NCBI GenBank assembly: GCA_022768185.1
Contig: JALEMS010000024.1
Span: 1-61,554, forward strand
DNA: 61,554 nt
Reading direction: 5' to 3'
Source: Clostridiales bacterium
Lineage (GTDB): Bacteria; Bacillota; Clostridia; Oscillospirales; Oscillospiraceae
Below, piece by piece: positions 33,671-42,219 of the stretch. Both the position numbers and the translations under genes were made by a program. The notes under the pieces are model-generated. The model ran no database searches and was not told where the DNA came from. It saw only the letters and a program-made list of their open reading frames with translations. Each line of letters opens with the position of its first letter. Position 1 is the first letter of the stretch.

Positions 33671-33985
33671 ATGGATGTGACGGGTATCTGTAAGGACGGG
33701 ACGCTTACGGTGCATCTGGAGGGCGAGCTGGATCACCACGCCGCGCGCGGCGCGATGCGTGAGATCGGCCGCCTCATCGACGAAAACCTGCCCCGCAGCT
33801 GCTGCCTTGAGCTGTCGGGACTGCAGTTTATGGATTCGTCCGGCATCGCCGTGGTGCTCAGCGCCTGGCGGCACATGCAGCGCCTGGGCGGTACAGCGTG
33901 TATATCCGGCGCGCCGAAGCAGGCGGCGCGTGTGCTGTGCATGGCGGGGGTACCGGCGCTGGTGCCGGGCATTGAGATGGAATAA
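33671..33985 (+). CDS. spoIIAA: Anti-sigma-F factor antagonist SpoIIAA
   Basis: 104 residues, GGAAAGGAACGG upstream. STAS domain: DVTGICKDGTLTVHLEGELDHHAA and LELSGLQFMDSSGIAVVLSAW, where Ser56 in DSSG corresponds to the serine phosphorylated by SpoIIAB. Unphosphorylated it frees sigma-F in the forespore. First of the three-gene spoIIA operon. The SPT-like and T-box genes nearby are unrelated. Strong evidence that the organism forms endospores. Confidence 0.96.
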   Translation: MDVTGICKDGTLTVHLEGELDHHAARGAMREIGRLIDENLPRSCCLELSGLQFMDSSGIAVVLSAWRHMQRLGGTACISGAPKQAARVLCMAGVPALVPGIEME

Positions 33986-33999
33986 GGAGGCGTACATAG

Positions 34000-34440
34000 A
34001 TGAAGCAGCAGAACTATATGAAGCTGGAGTTTCCCAGCCGCAGCGTCAATGAGGCGTTCGCCCGGTCGGCAGTGGCGGCGTTTGCCGCGCAGCTCGATCC
34101 TACGCTGGAGGAGCTGGGCGATATCCGCACCGCTGTGAGCGAGGCCGTTACCAACTGCATCGTGCACGCCTATCCCGATACGCTCGGCCGTGTGAGCCTG
34201 CGTGCGCGCATTCTCGACGGCGGCGTGCTGGAGATCACCGTCAAGGACACCGGCTGCGGTATGGCGGATCCCGACAAGGCCCGTCAGCCCATGTTCACCA
34301 CCGGCGGGCCGGAGCGCAGCGGCATGGGCTTTACAATTATGGAAAGCTTTATGGACAAGCTGCGCGTGCGCTCTGCGCCCGGCCGCGGCACCACCGTCAC
34401 CATGCAGCGGCGCATCCGCCGCCGGGGGAGCGGCGGCTGA
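34000..34440 (+). CDS. spoIIAB: Anti-sigma-F factor / serine kinase SpoIIAB
   Basis: 146 residues, AAGGAGG 9 bases upstream. GHKL kinase: N-box AVSEAVTNCIVHAYP, G1 KDTGCGMADP, G2 RSGMGFTIMESFMD. Binds and inhibits sigma-F and phosphorylates SpoIIAA. C terminus is Arg-rich (QRRIRRRGSGG), a slight extension. Its stop overlaps the sigF start by one base (TGATG). Confidence 0.97.
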   Translation: MKQQNYMKLEFPSRSVNEAFARSAVAAFAAQLDPTLEELGDIRTAVSEAVTNCIVHAYPDTLGRVSLRARILDGGVLEITVKDTGCGMADPDKARQPMFTTGGPERSGMGFTIMESFMDKLRVRSAPGRGTTVTMQRRIRRRGSGG

Positions 34441-35147
34441 TGGAGGGCGGCATGGAGCTGCTGCGCGCGGCGCAGTCCGGCAGCCGCGCGGCGGCTGAGG
34501 AGCTGGTGCGGCTCAATTCCGGGCTGATCTGGAGCGTGGCGCGCCGCTATTTTGGACGGGGTGCGGAGCCGGACGACCTGTATCAGCTGGGGTGCCTCGG
34601 GTTTCTCAAGGCGGTGCAGGGCTTTGACGAGAGCTTCGGCACGCAGTTTTCCACCTATGCGGTGCCGAAGATCGCCGGGGAGATGCGCCGCTTTCTGCGG
34701 GATGACGGCCCGGTGAAGGTCAGCCGCGGCATCAAGGAGCGGGCACAGGCCGTCCGCGCGGCGCGGCGCACGCTCGAGCAGCGCTTCGGACGCGAGCCGA
34801 CGCTCTCCGAGCTGTCGGCAGAAACCGGCATCACGCCCGAGGACATCGCCGAGGCGGAAACGGCCGTCAGCCCCACGGAGTCGCTGCAGCGGGAGACCGG
34901 CTCCGACGGCTTTACACTGGAACACGTGCTCGGCGACGACGGCCAGGAGGAGCGCATTGTGGAAAACGTGGCGCTGCGCGAGGCCATCGCCTGCCTGCCG
35001 GAGAAGGAGCGCAGCGTGGTGTTCCTGCGGTTTTACCACGGGCTGACGCAGGATCGCGCCGCGCGCGTGCTGGGCGTGTCGCAGGTGCAGGTCTCGCGCC
35101 TGGAGCGCCGCGCCGTGGGCAGCCTGCGCCGGATGCTCGAGCCGTGA
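34440..35147 (+). CDS. sigF: RNA polymerase sporulation sigma factor SigF
   Basis: 235 residues. Sigma-70 regions: 2.1-2.4 RLNSGLIWSVARRYFGRGAEPDDLYQLGCLGFLKAVQGFD and FSTYAVPKIAGEMRRFLRDD, the sigma-F/G hallmark DGPVKVSRGIKE, region 3 (REPTLSELSAETGITPEDI), region 4 (LPEKERSVVFLRFYHGLTQDRAARVLGVSQVQVSRLERRA). Forespore-specific transcription. A second in-frame ATG (MELL, residue 5) could also be used. Confidence 0.96.
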   Translation: MEGGMELLRAAQSGSRAAAEELVRLNSGLIWSVARRYFGRGAEPDDLYQLGCLGFLKAVQGFDESFGTQFSTYAVPKIAGEMRRFLRDDGPVKVSRGIKERAQAVRAARRTLEQRFGREPTLSELSAETGITPEDIAEAETAVSPTESLQRETGSDGFTLEHVLGDDGQEERIVENVALREAIACLPEKERSVVFLRFYHGLTQDRAARVLGVSQVQVSRLERRAVGSLRRMLEP

Positions 35148-35152
35148 GCGCA

Positions 35153-35211
35153 CCGAAAACGCCCCTGCACCCTCCGCCGCGCGGCGGCAGTCGGTGCAGG
35201 GGCGTTTTCGG
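35153..35211. terminator. Two-way terminator between sigF and the esterase gene
   Basis: 19-bp perfect stem, left arm 35153-35171 (starts CCGAAAACGCCCC), right arm 35193-35211 (ends GGGGCGTTTTCGG), with a secondary GC hairpin in the loop. A4 and T4 runs inside the stem provide U-runs on both strands. Confidence 0.8.
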
Positions 35212-35223
35212 ATCTTCAGCGCG

Positions 35224-35883
35224 TTATACGTTGAAAAAGTCTGTCAGAATGGGGGCCAGCGCCGTCGAATGGACGACGTAGCTGCCGTGCGTCTCGCCCG
35301 GCAGGATACGCAGCTGCGCCCCGGGAATGTTCGCGGCGATGCGCCGCGTGTCGACCGGGCGGACGACGTCGCGGCTGCCGGCCAGCACCAGCGTGGGCAC
35401 GTCGATCTGCCGCAGCTGCGCCAGCCGGATGCGCGGACCGGTCTGCATCATGCGGTCGAGCATGCTGCGCGTGGCCGCTGCGTGCAGTGCAATGCCGGCG
35501 CGGGCCGGGGCCTTCAGTCCGCCGGGGCAGGTGTTGGCCCCGCAGACGGCCATTGCGCGGAACAGCCCCGGGTGCGCCGCGGCCAGCGTCAGCGCGGTGA
35601 TGCCGCCGTCGCTGAAGCCGCAGACGAACGGGCGGACAAGGCCGAGCTGCCGGATGAGCGCAAGCGTGTCGGCCGCCAGATCGTCGTAGGTGAGGCGGGA
35701 CAGGCGCGTGCTTTTCCCGTGGCAGCGGCTGTCGGGCAGCACGAGCGTGAAGCGATGCGCCAGCGCGGCGGCCAGCCGGTCGAAGATCGTGTGATCCTCG
35801 CCGTTTCCGTGCAGCAGCAGAAGCGGCGGGCCGCTGCCCTGCGTGCGGCACCAGAGGGCGAGGCCGTTGACGGTGTGATACAT
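35224..35883 (-). CDS. Alpha/beta-hydrolase (esterase-like)
   Basis: 219 residues. Oxyanion segment LLLHGNGEDHTIFD, nucleophile elbow CGFSDGGITAL (Ser near residue 92), acid in LVLAGSRDVVRP, and catalytic His in ETHGSYVVHS. PDSRCHGKSTRL after strand 4 is typical of the group. Substrate unknown. It ends at the large hairpin 35153-35211 and has the AAA ATPase gene 13 bases upstream of its start, so it is likely last in that operon. Confidence 0.88.
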   Translation of the reverse strand: MYHTVNGLALWCRTQGSGPPLLLLHGNGEDHTIFDRLAAALAHRFTLVLPDSRCHGKSTRLSRLTYDDLAADTLALIRQLGLVRPFVCGFSDGGITALTLAAAHPGLFRAMAVCGANTCPGGLKAPARAGIALHAAATRSMLDRMMQTGPRIRLAQLRQIDVPTLVLAGSRDVVRPVDTRRIAANIPGAQLRILPGETHGSYVVHSTALAPILTDFFNV

Positions 35884-35896
35884 GGCAGCCTCCGCC

Positions 35897-37795
35897 TCAG
35901 CCCTGCAGGAGCGCGGCGTCGCGCGTGCGGCAGGTGAAAAAGAGAATCTGACGGGTTTCGGCCAGCTCGCGAATCAGGCCGGCGGCCATGGCTGCGCGCT
36001 CGTCGTCAAGGTTCACCAGCACGTCGTCGAGCACCAGCGGGCACGGATCGTCCCCCGGCAGCGCCAGCTCGCACACGGCCAGACGCAGGCACAGGTAGGC
36101 CAGGTCGGCTGCGCCCGCGCTGAGGTAAAAGTCCTCGCGTGCGGTGCTCTCGCCGGTGAGACGGGCCTGCCCGGAGAAGTCCCGGTCGAAGGCCAGCGCG
36201 CCGTAGCGTCCGCCGGTCAGCCGCTCCATCAGCTGCCCGGCCCGGCGGGAGAGGGCAGGGGAGAAGCGCTCGCGCAGCTGCGCGTCGGCTGCGGCCAGCG
36301 TCTGCACGGCCAGGTCGATGGCGTCGTACTGCGCGGTGAGCTTCTCGCGCTTTTCAATCAGCGCGGCAAGGCCCGAGCGCAGCTCGACCGGGTCGCCCAG
36401 CGCGGACAGGCGGCCGATGGCGCGGGCCAGATCCTTGTCCCGCTCGTCGGCCTGCGCCTTTGCCTCGGCCAGCTCCTCGCGCAGACGGTCGCTCTCGGGA
36501 TCGGCGATGCGGTCGGAATTGGTGAGCACGGCGCGCGCCTGCTCGAGCACTTGCTCGGCCTCGGCGCGCAGCGCGGCCGTTTCCTGCGCGTCGTTCCACA
36601 GCAGACGGTGCTGCTCGGCAAGCGCGTGCAGCTCGTCGGGATCGTCTGTGCCGAAGCGCTCGCGCAGCGTCTTCAGCTCGCGCTTTGCCGCGTCGGCGGC
36701 CTGCCGCGTTTTTCTGCGGCGGCGGAAGGCCCAGAGGGCCAGAAACAGAAAGCCCAGTCCGCCGGAATAAAAATAGTTGCTCCACAGCGCGCCCACGACG
36801 ACCCACGCCGCAGCCAGCGCCAGAAACGCGATGCCGGGCCACACACTGCGCCGCTGCGCGGCCAGCGCGCGCTGTTGGCGCAGCTGCTGCTGCGCCTGCT
36901 CCAGCTCCGGGTCAAGCTCGTCGGGCGCTTTGCTGCCGAAGGGCGAAGCCTCCAGCGCCGCGCGGGACCTGGCTGCGTCTTCGACGGAGGCGGCAAACGC
37001 CTGCTCGGCCAGATGCACGGCTGCGCGGCGCTCATAGCGGCTTTCGGCAGCGGCAGCCGCGCCGGCGCGGGCGCTCTCCTGCAGGGCGCGGCCCGCCTCG
37101 TCGACCCGGTCGTCGGCGGCTCTGGCCGCTTCAATGGCCTCGTCGCGCTCGTGCGCGGCCTCGCTGACGGAGGCCAGCTGCTGCTGCAGCTGGGCCAGCT
37201 CCTCGTCCAGCGCGGGAATCGCGCCGGTCTTGCGGTTCAAAAAGCGCGCGCGCTTCCACTCACGCAGGCGCGCGTCCGCCTCGGAATAGGACACGCCCTC
37301 CTCGCCGGAGGTGACGATGGCATGGATGCGCCGCTCCAGCTCCGGCGTGTCGGTGACGGAAAGCTCGCCCTGCCCGATGAAGGCGCTGCGGCAGAACACC
37401 GGGGCGGTCACGCCTGTGAGCGTCTGTCCGGCGTCCTGCCCGGTCAGGCCGGGCACCGGCTCTGCCGTGCCGGTGACGGTGGCGGAAAAGTCGCGCATGG
37501 GCGCGTTTTTGGCCGGGGTACGGCGGCGCAGCGTGACGGGCCGACCCTGCCAGAGCAGCTCCATCTCGCCCTCCATGGGCGCGCCGGACCAGGGCGCGTA
37601 GCGCAGCTTGTCCGGCTGCTGGCCGGCCTTTGGGCGCGCCGAGGCGTCGATGCCGTAGAGCATCGCGCGCACGAAGGCGCACCAGGTGCTCTTGCCGCTT
37701 TCGTTGGGCGCGCAAATGACGTTCAGCCCCTCGCGCAGGGAAAGCTCCTGCCCGGACAGGCAGCCGAACGTGGCGCGCATATGCCGGATGATCAC
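35897..37795 (-). CDS. SbcC/Rad50-like AAA ATPase, YhaN family
   Basis: 632 residues. Walker A NVICAPNESGKSTWCAFVR near residue 27-40 (the ANESGKST form of the YhaN group), long coiled coils (about 185-290 and 365-480) interrupted by a two-helix membrane hairpin (VWPGIAFLALAAAWVVVGALW...GGLGFLFLALWAF, about 315-355), signature LSAGAADLAYLCLRLA and Walker B PLVLDDVLVNLDDER. It pairs with the metallophosphoesterase just upstream (ATGA overlap), like YhaN/YhaO, a putative nuclease complex. The membrane hairpin in place of a zinc hook suggests membrane tethering; substrate unproven. Confidence 0.85.
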   Translation of the reverse strand: MIIRHMRATFGCLSGQELSLREGLNVICAPNESGKSTWCAFVRAMLYGIDASARPKAGQQPDKLRYAPWSGAPMEGEMELLWQGRPVTLRRRTPAKNAPMRDFSATVTGTAEPVPGLTGQDAGQTLTGVTAPVFCRSAFIGQGELSVTDTPELERRIHAIVTSGEEGVSYSEADARLREWKRARFLNRKTGAIPALDEELAQLQQQLASVSEAAHERDEAIEAARAADDRVDEAGRALQESARAGAAAAAESRYERRAAVHLAEQAFAASVEDAARSRAALEASPFGSKAPDELDPELEQAQQQLRQQRALAAQRRSVWPGIAFLALAAAWVVVGALWSNYFYSGGLGFLFLALWAFRRRRKTRQAADAAKRELKTLRERFGTDDPDELHALAEQHRLLWNDAQETAALRAEAEQVLEQARAVLTNSDRIADPESDRLREELAEAKAQADERDKDLARAIGRLSALGDPVELRSGLAALIEKREKLTAQYDAIDLAVQTLAAADAQLRERFSPALSRRAGQLMERLTGGRYGALAFDRDFSGQARLTGESTAREDFYLSAGAADLAYLCLRLAVCELALPGDDPCPLVLDDVLVNLDDERAAMAAGLIRELAETRQILFFTCRTRDAALLQG

Positions 37796-38898
37796 AGGCT
37801 GTCCACCTCCTCAGCATGATCGAGCGCCGCCAGACCCCAGCGGGCCGCGTCGGCGCAGCGGCGGCGCTCCTCGTCGGAGCCTGCCGCGTCATACTGCCGC
37901 TTGAGCTGCAGCAGGAACAGCCCGCGCAGGCTGTCCTCCTCTGCGCCGTCCCACAGCGCGCGGGCCGGGCGCGACCGGTCGCGCAGTGCGGCGGAGAAAA
38001 ACCGCTCGTCGAGCGCCGCCGACAGGGCGCCGGTTTCCACCGGCACGGCGGCCTCGCCCGTGAGCGTTACGCGGCAGATGTCGCGTCCGGCCTCATGCGG
38101 CAGCGCGTCGAGCGCGGTCTGCACGGGATCGGCAGAGCCGGTGACGTCGACGGTGACGTCGTGGTAACGGCGGACGCTGGTGGAAATACGCTCGGCGCGG
38201 CAGACGCCCGGCTCCAGCTCGACGTACAGCACGCCCTTGTCGCCCGTCTCGTCAAAGCCGCGCCCCTCGGCGCAGCCCGGCCAGGCGCAGAAGCAGTCTC
38301 CGATGCGGATGGGACCGCCGGCGGTGTGCACATGGCCGAGCGCCGCGTAATCCATGCCGCTGCGCAGTAGCTGCTCGCGCGTGATGGGATTGTACGGACT
38401 GTCGGGCGCGCCGTCCAGCTCGCCGTGGATACAGAGAATATCCAGCGTCTGCCCGTCCTTGGCGGCCTCGAAGCCCGCGAGCATGGGGCCGCTGCGCCGG
38501 TCGGTGAAGGCTGCGCCCCATACGCGGCAGCCAAGCTTCGGCAGCTGCTTGCAGGTGATCTCGCTGCGGTCGAAAATATGTACGTTCTCCGGCAGCTGCA
38601 TCAGCGTCCAGGGAGAACCCTTTGCGTAATAATCGTGGTTGCCGGGCGCGATGAACACGGGGATGCGCACGGCGCGCAGCGCTGCCTCGAGGCACGAGGC
38701 TGTTTCAAGGAAGGCCGCGCCCGTGTCGAACAGGTCGCCGGACAACAGCAGCAGGTCTGCCTGGCGTTCGGCGGCCAGCGCGGTGATACGGCCGATGAGC
38801 ATGCGCTGCTCGCGCCGGCGCAGGGCGGCGCGCCGGCGGTCAAGCCCCTCGAAGGGGGAGTCGAGATGCAGGTCTGCTGCGTGGAGGATTCGGATCAT
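37792..38898 (-). CDS. SbcD-like metallophosphoesterase/nuclease, YhaO family
   Basis: 368 residues from ATG 38898, which overlaps the stop of the ymdB gene (ATGA); longer starts lack support. Calcineurin-fold motifs: ILHAADLHLDSPFEG, LLSGDLFDTG, APGNHDYYAKG, CIHGELDG and YAALGHVH; these supply the two-metal site of Mre11/SbcD-type nucleases. C-terminal third has the capping-like region seen in SbcD. It overlaps the YhaN-like gene in turn, so the pair is translated together and probably acts as a DNA end-processing or repair complex. Confidence 0.88.
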   Translation of the reverse strand: MIRILHAADLHLDSPFEGLDRRRAALRRREQRMLIGRITALAAERQADLLLLSGDLFDTGAAFLETASCLEAALRAVRIPVFIAPGNHDYYAKGSPWTLMQLPENVHIFDRSEITCKQLPKLGCRVWGAAFTDRRSGPMLAGFEAAKDGQTLDILCIHGELDGAPDSPYNPITREQLLRSGMDYAALGHVHTAGGPIRIGDCFCAWPGCAEGRGFDETGDKGVLYVELEPGVCRAERISTSVRRYHDVTVDVTGSADPVQTALDALPHEAGRDICRVTLTGEAAVPVETGALSAALDERFFSAALRDRSRPARALWDGAEEDSLRGLFLLQLKRQYDAAGSDEERRRCADAARWGLAALDHAEEVDSL

Positions 38899-39674
38899 AG
38901 CAGTCTCACCGCCTCTATGTCTTTGCATTTGCCGGTGTTCGCGTCGAGGGTGAAAACACAGCCCTCCAGCTTGCACGGCCCGTCCGGCGATTCATACCGC
39001 CGCGGCACGTCGCCGAGAAATTTCCCTACCGATTGCTCCGGCCGGATGCCGAGGATCGAGCGACGCGGCCCGGTCATGCCCAGGTCGGTGATGAAGCCGG
39101 TGCCGCCTTCGAGAATTTGTGCATCCGAGGTTTGCACGTGCGTGTGCGTGCCCCACACGGCGGAGACGCGCCCGTCAAGCATCCAGGCCATGGCGCCCTT
39201 TTCGCTGGTGGCCTCGGCATGAAAGTCGACCAGGCGGATCCTTACATCCTCCGGCGTATCCGTCAGCACGTTGTCAGCCAGCAGAAAGGGGTTATCGGTG
39301 TTGGTATCAAGGGTGAAGCGGCCGAGAAGGTTCATCACCAGAACGCGGCCCTTCGGCGTATCATAGATCTCCCAACCGCGGCCGGGGCACTGGGGCGCAT
39401 AGTTGGCCGGGCGCAGCACGCGGCGCTTCTCGTCGAGGTACGGCTGCAGCTCCCAGCGGGTCCAGGTGTGGTTGCCGAGGGTGACGACGTCCGCCCCGGC
39501 GCGCAATATCGCGTCGCACTGGCGCGGCGTTGCGCCGACGACGTTGGCGTTTTCTCCGTTGACGACGCAGAAATCGATCCCGCGGCTTTTTCGGAAGGGC
39601 TTGAGCCGCTCCTCCAGGCAGGCGACGCCGCCCGGGCCGACTACGTCGCCGACGGCCAGAACCGTAAAAATCAT
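38895..39674 (-). CDS. YmdB-family metallophosphoesterase (2',3'-cAMP phosphodiesterase-like)
   Basis: 259 residues from ATG 39674 (AAAGGAAAC upstream), matching TIGR00282/YmdB length. Motifs: AVGDVVGPGGVACL, VVNGENANVVGATP, VTLGNHTWTR, VDFHAEATSEKGAMAWMLDGRVSAVWGTHTHVQTSD and ITDLGMTGPRRSILG. B. subtilis YmdB hydrolyses 2',3'-cAMP and affects biofilm and sporulation choices, and follows rny. Here rny lies about 0.9 kb away on the other strand, with a metal regulator between. Start of a three- or four-gene operon with the YhaO/YhaN pair. Confidence 0.92.
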   Translation of the reverse strand: MIFTVLAVGDVVGPGGVACLEERLKPFRKSRGIDFCVVNGENANVVGATPRQCDAILRAGADVVTLGNHTWTRWELQPYLDEKRRVLRPANYAPQCPGRGWEIYDTPKGRVLVMNLLGRFTLDTNTDNPFLLADNVLTDTPEDVRIRLVDFHAEATSEKGAMAWMLDGRVSAVWGTHTHVQTSDAQILEGGTGFITDLGMTGPRRSILGIRPEQSVGKFLGDVPRRYESPDGPCKLEGCVFTLDANTGKCKDIEAVRLL

Positions 39675-39798
39675 AAGTTTCCTTTCTGCAGACGTTTCAT
39701 CCCGGCCGGCTGCGCGCGGCGTCCGGCGGAAACCGCGTGCGCCCGTGTAAGAAACGGGGCGGGTCTGCACATACTATTTGCGGAGGTGATGGTCTCTT

Positions 39799-39969
39799 AT
39801 GGATCGAAAATGCTTTCTCAGGGGCCTGGGCATCGGCCTGATGGCCGGCGTGGCTGCCGGCGCGGCGCTGACGGTGTCCCATCCGTCCCGCTGCAAGCGC
39901 ACGCTCAGCCGGTGGATGCGCGCCGCCGCAGGCGTGCTGGATAATCTTGAGCACGCCGTCGGCTGGTAA
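39799..39969 (+). CDS. 56-residue single-pass membrane peptide
   Basis: MDRKCFLRGLGIGLMAGVAAGAALTVSHPS... with a strong GGAGGTGAT (39782-39790) 8 bases before ATG 39799. One small-residue-rich helix (GLGIGLMAGVAAGAALTV, several GxxxG/GxxxA spacings suited to helix packing), then a short basic amphipathic tail (RCKRTLSRWMRAAAGVLDNLEHAVGW). YtxH-like in general design. Convergent with the CsoR gene and separated by a hairpin. A CATACTAT box at 39770-39777 could be a promoter element. Function unknown. Confidence 0.75.
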   Translation: MDRKCFLRGLGIGLMAGVAAGAALTVSHPSRCKRTLSRWMRAAAGVLDNLEHAVGW

Positions 39970-39972
39970 AGC

Positions 39973-39997
39973 ACGGCCTTCCCGTATGGGAGGCCGT
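39973..39997. terminator. Hairpin between the membrane peptide and CsoR genes
   Basis: 10-bp stem ACGGCCTTCC / GGGAGGCCGT (one G-U pair), 5-base loop. No strong U-run; probable weak terminator between convergent genes. Confidence 0.5.
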
Positions 39998-40008
39998 ACA
40001 TAGGCGGC

Positions 40009-40317
40009 CTATTTCACCAGCATGTCGATGGCACGGTGCAGATCCTCAATGGCTGCATGGTCGCCGCGCGCGGCGGCGTCGACGATACAATGGTCGATGT
40101 GGTCGGTGAGGATGAGCCGGCACACGCCGTTGACGGCGGCGCGGACGGCGGCCAGCTGGATGAGGATCTCCGAGCAGTCGCGCCCCTCGTCGACCATGTT
40201 CTCCACCGCGCGCAGGTGTCCGGCGATGCGGGCCAGCCGGTTTTTGACGGCGCGGGTGTTGTGGTGGATGTGCGTGTGCCCGCCGGGGTGCTCGTGTGCG
40301 TGCTCGTGCGTGTCCAT
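40009..40317 (-). CDS. CsoR/RcnR-family metal-sensing repressor with His-rich N terminus
   Basis: 102 residues from ATG 40317 (GGAAGGAG upstream). The first 20 residues hold HEHAHEHPGGHTHIHHN, eight His in all, absent from most CsoR proteins. The core is the all-helical DUF156 domain: VKNRLARIAGHLRAVENMVDEGRDCSEILIQLAAVRAAVNGVCRLILTDHIDHCIVDA. The C...H-x3-C set of copper-sensing CsoR is kept (Cys in GRDCSE; His and Cys in DHIDHC). No exporter or chaperone gene is next to it, so the metal (Cu, Ni or Zn) and target are unknown; autoregulation at 40399-40427 is likely. Confidence 0.88.
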   Translation of the reverse strand: MDTHEHAHEHPGGHTHIHHNTRAVKNRLARIAGHLRAVENMVDEGRDCSEILIQLAAVRAAVNGVCRLILTDHIDHCIVDAAARGDHAAIEDLHRAIDMLVK

Positions 40318-40398
40318 GGTGCGGTCTCCTTCCGGCAAGCGCGGCGCGGCGGGCTGCTTGCATACGGCCCGGTCCGGAATGCGCCGCAGGATACTGCT

Positions 40399-40427
40399 AT
40401 TATACCTGTTTCCGTGCCGCGTGGCAA
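40399..40427 (-). promoter_or_regulatory. Promoter of the CsoR-family gene
   Basis: Minus-strand TTGCCA (40427..40422), 17-base spacer, perfect TATAAT (40404..40399). About 80 bases before the start codon; divergent from rny. Confidence 0.7.
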
Positions 40428-40460
40428 GCCCCGGCGGGGGATCGGAAGCAAACGTTTGAC

Positions 40461-40490
40461 TTGACACAGCCCCTTTCAACGGTGTAGAAT
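40461..40490 (+). promoter_or_regulatory. rny promoter
   Basis: Perfect TTGACA (40461-40466), 18-base spacer, TAGAAT (40485-40490). It gives a leader of about 110 bases before rny. Confidence 0.65.
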
Positions 40491-40606
40491 GTTATGAATG
40501 ATTTTTGAACGCCTGACGGGGAAAGGGCATTTTAAAAAATAATTCAGCCCCAGCATCATGGGTCACACCCAAAAATTCTGAATGAATGGAGGTGTGTTTC
40601 CTTACT

Positions 40607-42163
40607 ATGCCAACGTCACCCGCTTTTTATATCGTCAGCATCATCATTGCGCTGGTGTTAATTGTTGTTGCCTTTCTCCTTGGCATCCGACACCGGAAAA
40701 CCGTTGCCGAACGCGAGATCTCCAGCGCTGAGGAGGAAGCCAAGCGGATCATAAACGAATCCATCAAAGCGGCCGAAAGCAAAAAGCGCGAGGCCCTTTT
40801 GGAGGCAAAGGAAGAAATACACAAGAGCCGCTCGGAGTATGAGCGGGAGGTAAAGGAGCGCCGTACCGAGCTGCAGAAGCAGGAGCGCCGCCTTCAGCAG
40901 AAGGAGGAAAATCTCGACCGAAAGACCGAAAATCTCGAGAAGAAAACCGACAGTCTCAACCGCAAGCTGGCCGAGGCCGACGCCACGCAGGAGGAGATCG
41001 AGCGCATCAAGCGCTCACAGCTTGAAATGCTCGAGCGCATCTCCGGCTACACCGTCGACGAGGCCAAGGCCTACCTCATCTCCCAGCTGGAGCAGGACGT
41101 CACGCATGAAATGGCCGTCAAGCTCAAGGAGATCGAGGCCCAGTATAAGGAAGAATCCGAGGCCCGCGCCCGCGAGGTCATCGCCACCGCCATCCAGCGT
41201 TGCGCCGCCGACCACGCCAGCGAGATCACCGTCTCCGTCGTCCCTCTCCCCAACGACGAGATGAAGGGCCGCATCATCGGCCGCGAGGGCCGCAACATCC
41301 GCACCATCGAAACGCTCACCGGCTGCGATCTCATCATCGACGACACACCGGAAGCCATCACCGTTTCCAGCTTTGATCCCGTCCGCCGCGAGGTGGCCCG
41401 TCTGGCGCTGGAAAAGCTCATCCAGGACGGCCGCATCCACCCGGCCCGCATCGAGGAAATGGTCGCCAAGGCGCAGAAGGAAGTCAGCGCCACCATCAAG
41501 GCCGAGGGCGAGCGCGCCGTGTTCGAAACGAACGTCCACGGCCTGCATCCGGACCTCATCCGGCTCATCGGCCGCCAGAAATACCGCACCAGCTACGGGC
41601 AGAACGTGCTCAGCCACTCCATCGAGGTGGCGCACATCGCCGGCCTGATGGCCTCCGAGCTGGGTGTGGACGCAGCCACCGCCCGCCGTGCGGGCCTGCT
41701 GCACGACCTCGGCAAGTCCATCGACCACGAGGTCGAGGGCAGCCATGTCACCATCGGCGTGGACCTCGCCCGCAAGTATAAGGAGTCGGAGGAGGTCATC
41801 CACGCCATCGAGGCACACCACGGCGACGTGGAGCCGCACACCGTCATTGCCTGCCTCGTTCAGGCGGCGGACACCATCTCGGCTGCGCGCCCCGGCGCAC
41901 GCCGCGAGAACATCGAAAACTACGTCAAGCGCCTGGAAAAGCTCGAGGAGGTCTCCAACAGTTTCCCCGGAATCGCCGGCAGCTATGCCATCCAGGCCGG
42001 CCGCGAGATCCGAATCATGGTCAAGCCCGAGGAGGTCTCCGAGGATCAGATGACACTGCTTGCGCGCAGCATCGCCAAGCGCATCGAGGAGGAACTGACC
42101 TACCCCGGCCAGATCAAGGTGCACGTCCTGCGCGAGACCAAGGCAGTCGAGTACGCCAAGTAA
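40607..42163 (+). CDS. rny: Ribonuclease Y
   Basis: 518 residues from ATG 40607, selected because the earlier in-frame ATG (40586) overlaps the only Shine-Dalgarno (GGAGGTG, 40588-40594); the spacing to 40607 is rather long (12 bases). Membrane-anchored endoribonuclease starting mRNA decay. Order: N-terminal transmembrane helix ([20 protein letters not shown]), long charged coiled coil to about residue 190, KH domain ([30 protein letters not shown]), HD domain ([35 protein letters not shown]) and the C-terminal domain. Length matches B. subtilis Rny. Confidence 0.96.
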   Translation: MPTSPAFYIVSIIIALVLIVVAFLLGIRHRKTVAEREISSAEEEAKRIINESIKAAESKKREALLEAKEEIHKSRSEYEREVKERRTELQKQERRLQQKEENLDRKTENLEKKTDSLNRKLAEADATQEEIERIKRSQLEMLERISGYTVDEAKAYLISQLEQDVTHEMAVKLKEIEAQYKEESEARAREVIATAIQRCAADHASEITVSVVPLPNDEMKGRIIGREGRNIRTIETLTGCDLIIDDTPEAITVSSFDPVRREVARLALEKLIQDGRIHPARIEEMVAKAQKEVSATIKAEGERAVFETNVHGLHPDLIRLIGRQKYRTSYGQNVLSHSIEVAHIAGLMASELGVDAATARRAGLLHDLGKSIDHEVEGSHVTIGVDLARKYKESEEVIHAIEAHHGDVEPHTVIACLVQAADTISAARPGARRENIENYVKRLEKLEEVSNSFPGIAGSYAIQAGREIRIMVKPEEVSEDQMTLLARSIAKRIEEELTYPGQIKVHVLRETKAVEYAK

Positions 42164-42165
42164 CA

Positions 42166-42213
42166 TATGCATAAAAGCCGCCCGGACACAGGTCCGGGCG
42201 GCTTTTATGCATA
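42166..42213. terminator. Two-way terminator between rny and an SLH gene
   Basis: 22-bp perfect stem, left arm 42166-42187 and right arm 42192-42213, loop ACAG. TTTTAT lies in the right arm and ATAAAA in the left, so U-runs exist on both strands. Confidence 0.85.
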
Positions 42214-42219
42214 GCCGCT

